Shown here in pieces: positions 59,721-64,000 of a stretch of 64,000 nt of DNA (positions are counted from its first letter, which is position 1; every line of letters begins with the position of its first letter). The DNA is taken from positions 1 through 64,000 of the forward strand of contig JASWJB010000217.1 in the NCBI GenBank assembly GCA_032433595.1, read 5' to 3'. The notes below the pieces were generated by a model, which saw only the letters and a list, made by a program, of their open reading frames with translations, had not been told where the DNA came from and did no database searches. The translations under genes and the position numbers were made by a program. Source of the stretch: Conoideocrella luteorostrata. Taxonomy: Eukaryota; Ascomycota; Sordariomycetes; Hypocreales; Clavicipitaceae.

Positions 59721-61568
59721 AAACTACAATAATTATATTACATACAATGCTCTGATTACATCTTACTTGTGTTTTATTTCTGTTATTTACGTGCAACATA
59801 TGCTTTACGACTCCTTACATCATTTCTAGTATTGACAATCCTGGTGCCAAGTCTAGTATCCCACTAAACCGAACCAGCACGTAGCAAGAATAATAAGGTA
59901 ATACTTTATTCTTAATAGTCTTAATCTTTAACCTACCCTCTAAATTTAGTCTTTGTCTCTCCCTTTATGCTTGTCGTTACCCCGCAGTAAAACATTTACT
60001 AACTGCATAATATCACCGTAGGTGCATCACTAGTTCTATAACCCGCACAAGCCGTTAAGCGTAGTAGTTTCTGACATTTGGGGAACAGAATACGTATGAG
60101 AATGTTGGGATCTGTAGTTGCGAAGTGTAATAGACATAGAGAATGCATTCAGAATATAATTGTAACAAACATGGCAAGGAAAGGCGGTTAGCGAGATGGC
60201 CGGTCTCGAAAGTAATGCAACCAAGACTGTGAATCTCGGACTTATCAGCAGTTACGAAGATCGCGAGCTTGCTTGTGGTAAATGTAAATTCCGCTCTTCG
60301 GCTAGACGGAAATATATACCGTTACCACCGTAGAGACCTCTAAGAATACTTCCCAAATAGATTTGGATCGGTGACAAGACTAGATATAATCTTCAATTTT
60401 ATTGTCATTGTCATTGTAATTATATTAACTAAGCCTTTATATTATAGCAGGTAATACGTAGTTGACTCCCTTATATTTATGTTTAAGTATATATCTACCA
60501 CTGCCGTGAATGAATAGCCACGGAAGGCGGAGTACCGAAAGATCGGGTGCCGAGACTCTGAAAGGTCGGGTGCCGAAGACCCGACTTAACAGGCGTATAA
60601 CGCAGTTACTCTGTTACATATATAGCGCACTCTCGAGAATTTTGATCCTGGAGGCCAAAAAGTAGACGAGATCATTGTTATTAATATACCGCGCGGAACG
60701 CTCAGGGCCTAGGTCGTAACGTAAGGTTAACGTCGCTGCAGCGCCGTACACTTACCTAGTGAATAAACTATTTTAATCTACTATTAGAGCTCTCACTAGG
60801 AGCCTGAGCCACTTGTTGTACACCCTGAGCCTACTAATGTGCGGGACATGCCTCTTGAGGGTTATCTTTGCCCTTTTTCCTTGAGGTCTGCGTGACCACG
60901 GCTGTACAGTTTCTCTCTGCCCTTCTTGTGGCTGACTTGGGGATCGGCGCAGGATGAATGCACTTAGTGTGATAGCTAGTCTGGATTCGGCTAATTCTTA
61001 CTGTAGCTCCGCCGGCAGTTAAACTATATACGAGCGGGGCTCGCATTCGGCTTAAGCACCGCACACGGTACAGTTGGAGTCGATCTTAGATCAGGGGTTC
61101 ATCTGAGCTTGAAAATATTAGTCAGACAAACAACAACAAGGCTACGGATGTACGGATTGCTGGTGTCCACGGAACGGAGAAGCCCTTCGTCCCTGATTCA
61201 ATGTCAACACAATGTCTAGTTATGACCTTTAAATAGGCCCATATTCCTGTGATACTCGTGACTTCACCGAAACTTAAAAAATAGCCAAGAAACTTCTTCT
61301 TTACTAATAACCCCACTATTTAAGAGGAAGTCATCTAGATTCTTGACCCAAGAGATTAATTTGCTTGCATGAGATTGCTAACTGAGACACTTGGCAAAAA
61401 GTACGAGTAACTATCGCCATAACGCATTACGTCCAAAAGAGTGAGCATGCCTTGACGACTAAGCAATTGCAGCAGAGTAGTTCCATATTGTTCATCAAAT
61501 ACCATAGCTTGTAGCAACTTTCCATAGAATGCGTGAATACAACGATTACCAATATCCCGTGACGTATT
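59721..61568. other. Repeat-rich intergenic region
   Basis: Includes the dispersed repeat at 59825-59885 and a doublet of a ~22-bp unit (gatcgggtgccgagactctg-like) at 60540-60583. No gene is supported. A minus-strand frame at 61064-60834 lacks any recognisable domain. Confidence 0.35.
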
Positions 61569-64000
61569 TTACCATTGCAGAGGATAGTCATTCGGCGCCA
61601 GACCAAAATAACCTGTAGCCGGCAGTGGTAGTAAAGACGCATTGTTATTGTATAGCTGCCAGTCGGCACCGCGCTGACTGATACCGTTTCCCCACCAGTC
61701 CATATTGACATCTTTGCCAGCACCAAAGCTGAATATCAATGTGACGATAAGACCAGAAATGGCCACACCAACGCCGAGGCCAGCGAAGATAAGATATGCA
61801 TACTTGCCCCACCAGGCGGTATATCGACGCTTGAGATAGTACTGGAAAAACCATGCTAGGTAGATGCCGAGCGTTGCGTAGGTGAGGTTTTGATTGCCGG
61901 CCCATTGTAAAGCACCAGACAAGGCAATAGCAGGATGAAGACAGCGAAAGATGCTGGCTGCGGGCTGCCAAACGACTCGGTCAAAGGAAGCGAAGGTCTT
62001 CGACTCCATGCGGGTCTGGATATACAAACGTGCGCGGGGCAAACCGTTCTCACCAAGAACCCAAAGCAGGCCAAGGAGAGCGCCCATCAGGAAACACCAC
62101 GGCAGAACCGGGTATAACTTGAACATATTGTTAGTGCCGAAAGCACCGAAGAAAATGGTAGACGAATAAACCGAGTTTGCATAGTTGCAGACCATGTACT
62201 CCTTGTTGTTCCACTGGCAAAGAGTGTTATCTTGGTTGAAGTAGACAACCATGACCTCGAGTATGGCACAATATATGATGCAGTTGACTACGCAAGCCGC
62301 GACGTGACCGCGAAACACGGCCCGAGGAGGTAACTTGGCGTAATGTGCGTACTTGAGGTCGGCTGTGAAGCCGCCAGCCATTTGCTCAAAGGCAGCGCCA
62401 AGCATGAGGATGACAAGCTGCGGCAGCGGACGACCCGGCCACCAGATGCCAGGGAGTAACTGCCAGATGACGTTGACCGAGATTCCTGTGTTAGCTATGG
62501 ACTCAACAATGACCCAGGGGATGGTTAGCAGCGCGCCAATTCCCGTGACGGCGAGGATAGAATACCAAGGCACCTGAGTCGGCCATGCTTTCACGGCAAC
62601 CATGGACACAATAAAGCCAAACACGAAGACTACGCCATACTGTTTGTAGTATCAGTCAGCGTATATACCTTCCTACCGCAAAAGATATCAAGGTTCCAAA
62701 TCAATGACATACCCACCACTCAGGGACCTCCTTGTATCGCCGAATCATGCGAGTGTGGCCGTCCTCGAAGCCTGTGTAAACTGACCGGCGGTTGATAGTA
62801 TTGACCACAATACCGACAAAGGCTTTCTTCAGAGCACCCCTGTACTTGATGAAGATGTAGACGATAGAGAAAGCATAATATACAAAGTTGGCGCCGGTTA
62901 CGAAGAGATTGGAAATTGCGTAGTAAGGAGGGCCGTAGCTCTTGTACTTGTTGATGTCGACTTCGTTTTCAGCGGTGAGCACCTTGCTGACATTGTATGG
63001 TTTCATGGTGTTATCGAACGCCGCGTTGGAGTTGATGGGCATGTAAGCCGACCACATGGCATTTTTGTAGTACATGATGATGATAACGAGACCAGCGGCG
63101 ACACGCATGACATACTGCTGTAGTTGACTGAAGCGCAGAAATCGGTGAGCAGATGGCTTTCGTACGGAAGAGAGTATTGTACCTACGCGAAGAATGGTGA
63201 ATTCATAACATTGACGCCGGAAACATTGGGATCCCAACTCGACCAGGGGTTAAATCCCATTCCGCCGTAGGATCCTGTGATGGCCGCTAGGTTGAAGTTG
63301 TTGGGAGATATCCATGTCATCCAATTAAATAAACGGAGAGCCTGGAATAATTTGTTTGGAACCCAGTAATAGACGATGAAAACGAGACTTGAAATCAGAA
63401 AACAGACGTAGCGGGTGATTTTCCAGCCATTAATAGTCTCGCAATTATTGTCACTGTGAATGAGGGTCCTGTTCAAGGCAAGTATTGGAAGGTTTGCAGG
63501 CCACACTGCCTGGATGGGGTAAACGGTGAGCCGGCGTAGGATACCGGCCATACCTAGGCCGTAAATCTGGTTTGCCCAAGCTAGCATGATGGCGAAGCCG
63601 TAAGTCGCCCATCGCTGATTGAAAAAGACAGGAAGCCGCATTACCATCAGTCCGGTAAAGTTCCCTATGGTAGAGGCACCCGAGAATATGATTGTGGCGA
63701 AGAGCTGTTCCTTGGATGTCCATGGCCCGGCATTCATCGTGTAGCGCGTACCACGGAACCTGAAGCCCCAATCGGGGAGGGCATATGCCATGAAGCGGCC
63801 CATGGGGACGAGGAGCAGTTGAACGCTAGAAAGCTTTAGCACTCTAGCTCACATGAAGAACCGGTTGGGACGTGCGTACACTTGGTTAGGTATCGATATG
63901 GTAGGCTGGCGGGGGCTGAAGACTACTACTTGTCAGCATTAGCAATACGACGTGAACGCAGCAAGACCATACATGTGTTGACAGCTGTAACCACACAGAC
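61569..64000 (-). CDS. OPT-family oligopeptide/siderophore-type transporter (5' end outside window)
   Basis: A proton-coupled oligopeptide transporter superfamily member, a polytopic plasma- or vacuolar-membrane protein importing small peptides, glutathione or metal chelates. Exons readable from the 3' end: 62639-61569, 63127-62713 and one ending at 63187 that starts near 63840; joins are in phase and restore YKEVPEWWYGVVF and NSPFFAQLQQY. A further exon probably lies around 63910-63870 (FFSPRQPTISIPNQ) and the rest is off the right edge. Family blocks: LPDWGFRFRGTRY, FNWMTWISPNNFN, YMPINSNAAFDNT with YNVSKVLT, IWWPGRPLPQLVILMLG, and GGFTADLKYAHYAKLPPRAVF with the conserved DLK-YA-K-PPR string. 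No lesions in the visible part. Confidence 0.88.

Overview
This window looks like a piece of nuclear chromosome from a filamentous ascomycete (Pezizomycotina). The evidence is small 50-100 bp GT-AG introns, Zn2Cys6 regulators with the fungal middle-homology region, an RTA1 protein, a proteinase-K-like subtilase, DHA-type MFS pumps, a fungal-type polyketide synthase and a block mutated almost to pure A+T in the way repeat-induced point mutation (RIP) does. A hypocrealean host is possible but is only an impression. All exon joins were worked out by eye from splice signals and reading phase.

Layout. 1-9 kb: a cytochrome P450 (-), a dead rhodopsin-domain membrane protein gene (+) and a nine-exon MFS efflux pump (+) with one apparent missing base. 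9.6-10.4 kb: a decayed 3' part of an adenylosuccinate lyase gene. 11-16 kb: a secreted subtilase (-) and an RTA1 membrane protein (-). 17-23 kb: a Tc1/mariner transposase scrap, then a divergent pair made of an MFS pump (-) and a highly reducing polyketide synthase (+). The synthase has KS, AT and part of DH, carries two one-base frameshifts and stops at an LTR-like repeat. 23.2-27.2 kb: composite repeats (trinucleotide tracts, a ~75-bp minisatellite, 24-bp units, a ~190-bp tandem). 28-30 kb: a broken STAND/NACHT NTPase and an intact NmrA-like gene.

31.0-45.4 kb: one alpha/beta hydrolase gene (-) split by a 13,486-bp insertion. The insertion has 60-bp terminal inverted repeats, a 6-bp target duplication (CAAGTC), a 16-copy 20-bp subterminal array and a nested, RIP-destroyed Ty3/gypsy chromodomain retrotransposon with its own 457-bp LTRs and AATTA duplication.

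46-64 kb: a Zn2Cys6 regulator, a gene-poor stretch with LTR scraps, a berberine-bridge-like FAD oxidase, a short-chain dehydrogenase, a second Zn2Cys6 regulator truncated by a TTACA array, and the 3' part of an OPT transporter running off the right edge.

Together the P450, polyketide synthase, two efflux pumps, NmrA-like protein, hydrolase, FAD oxidase, dehydrogenase and two regulators look like one or more secondary-metabolite clusters that transposons and RIP have partly dismantled. The core synthase cannot work as it stands, but several tailoring genes remain open, so they may serve another pathway or be at an early stage of decay.
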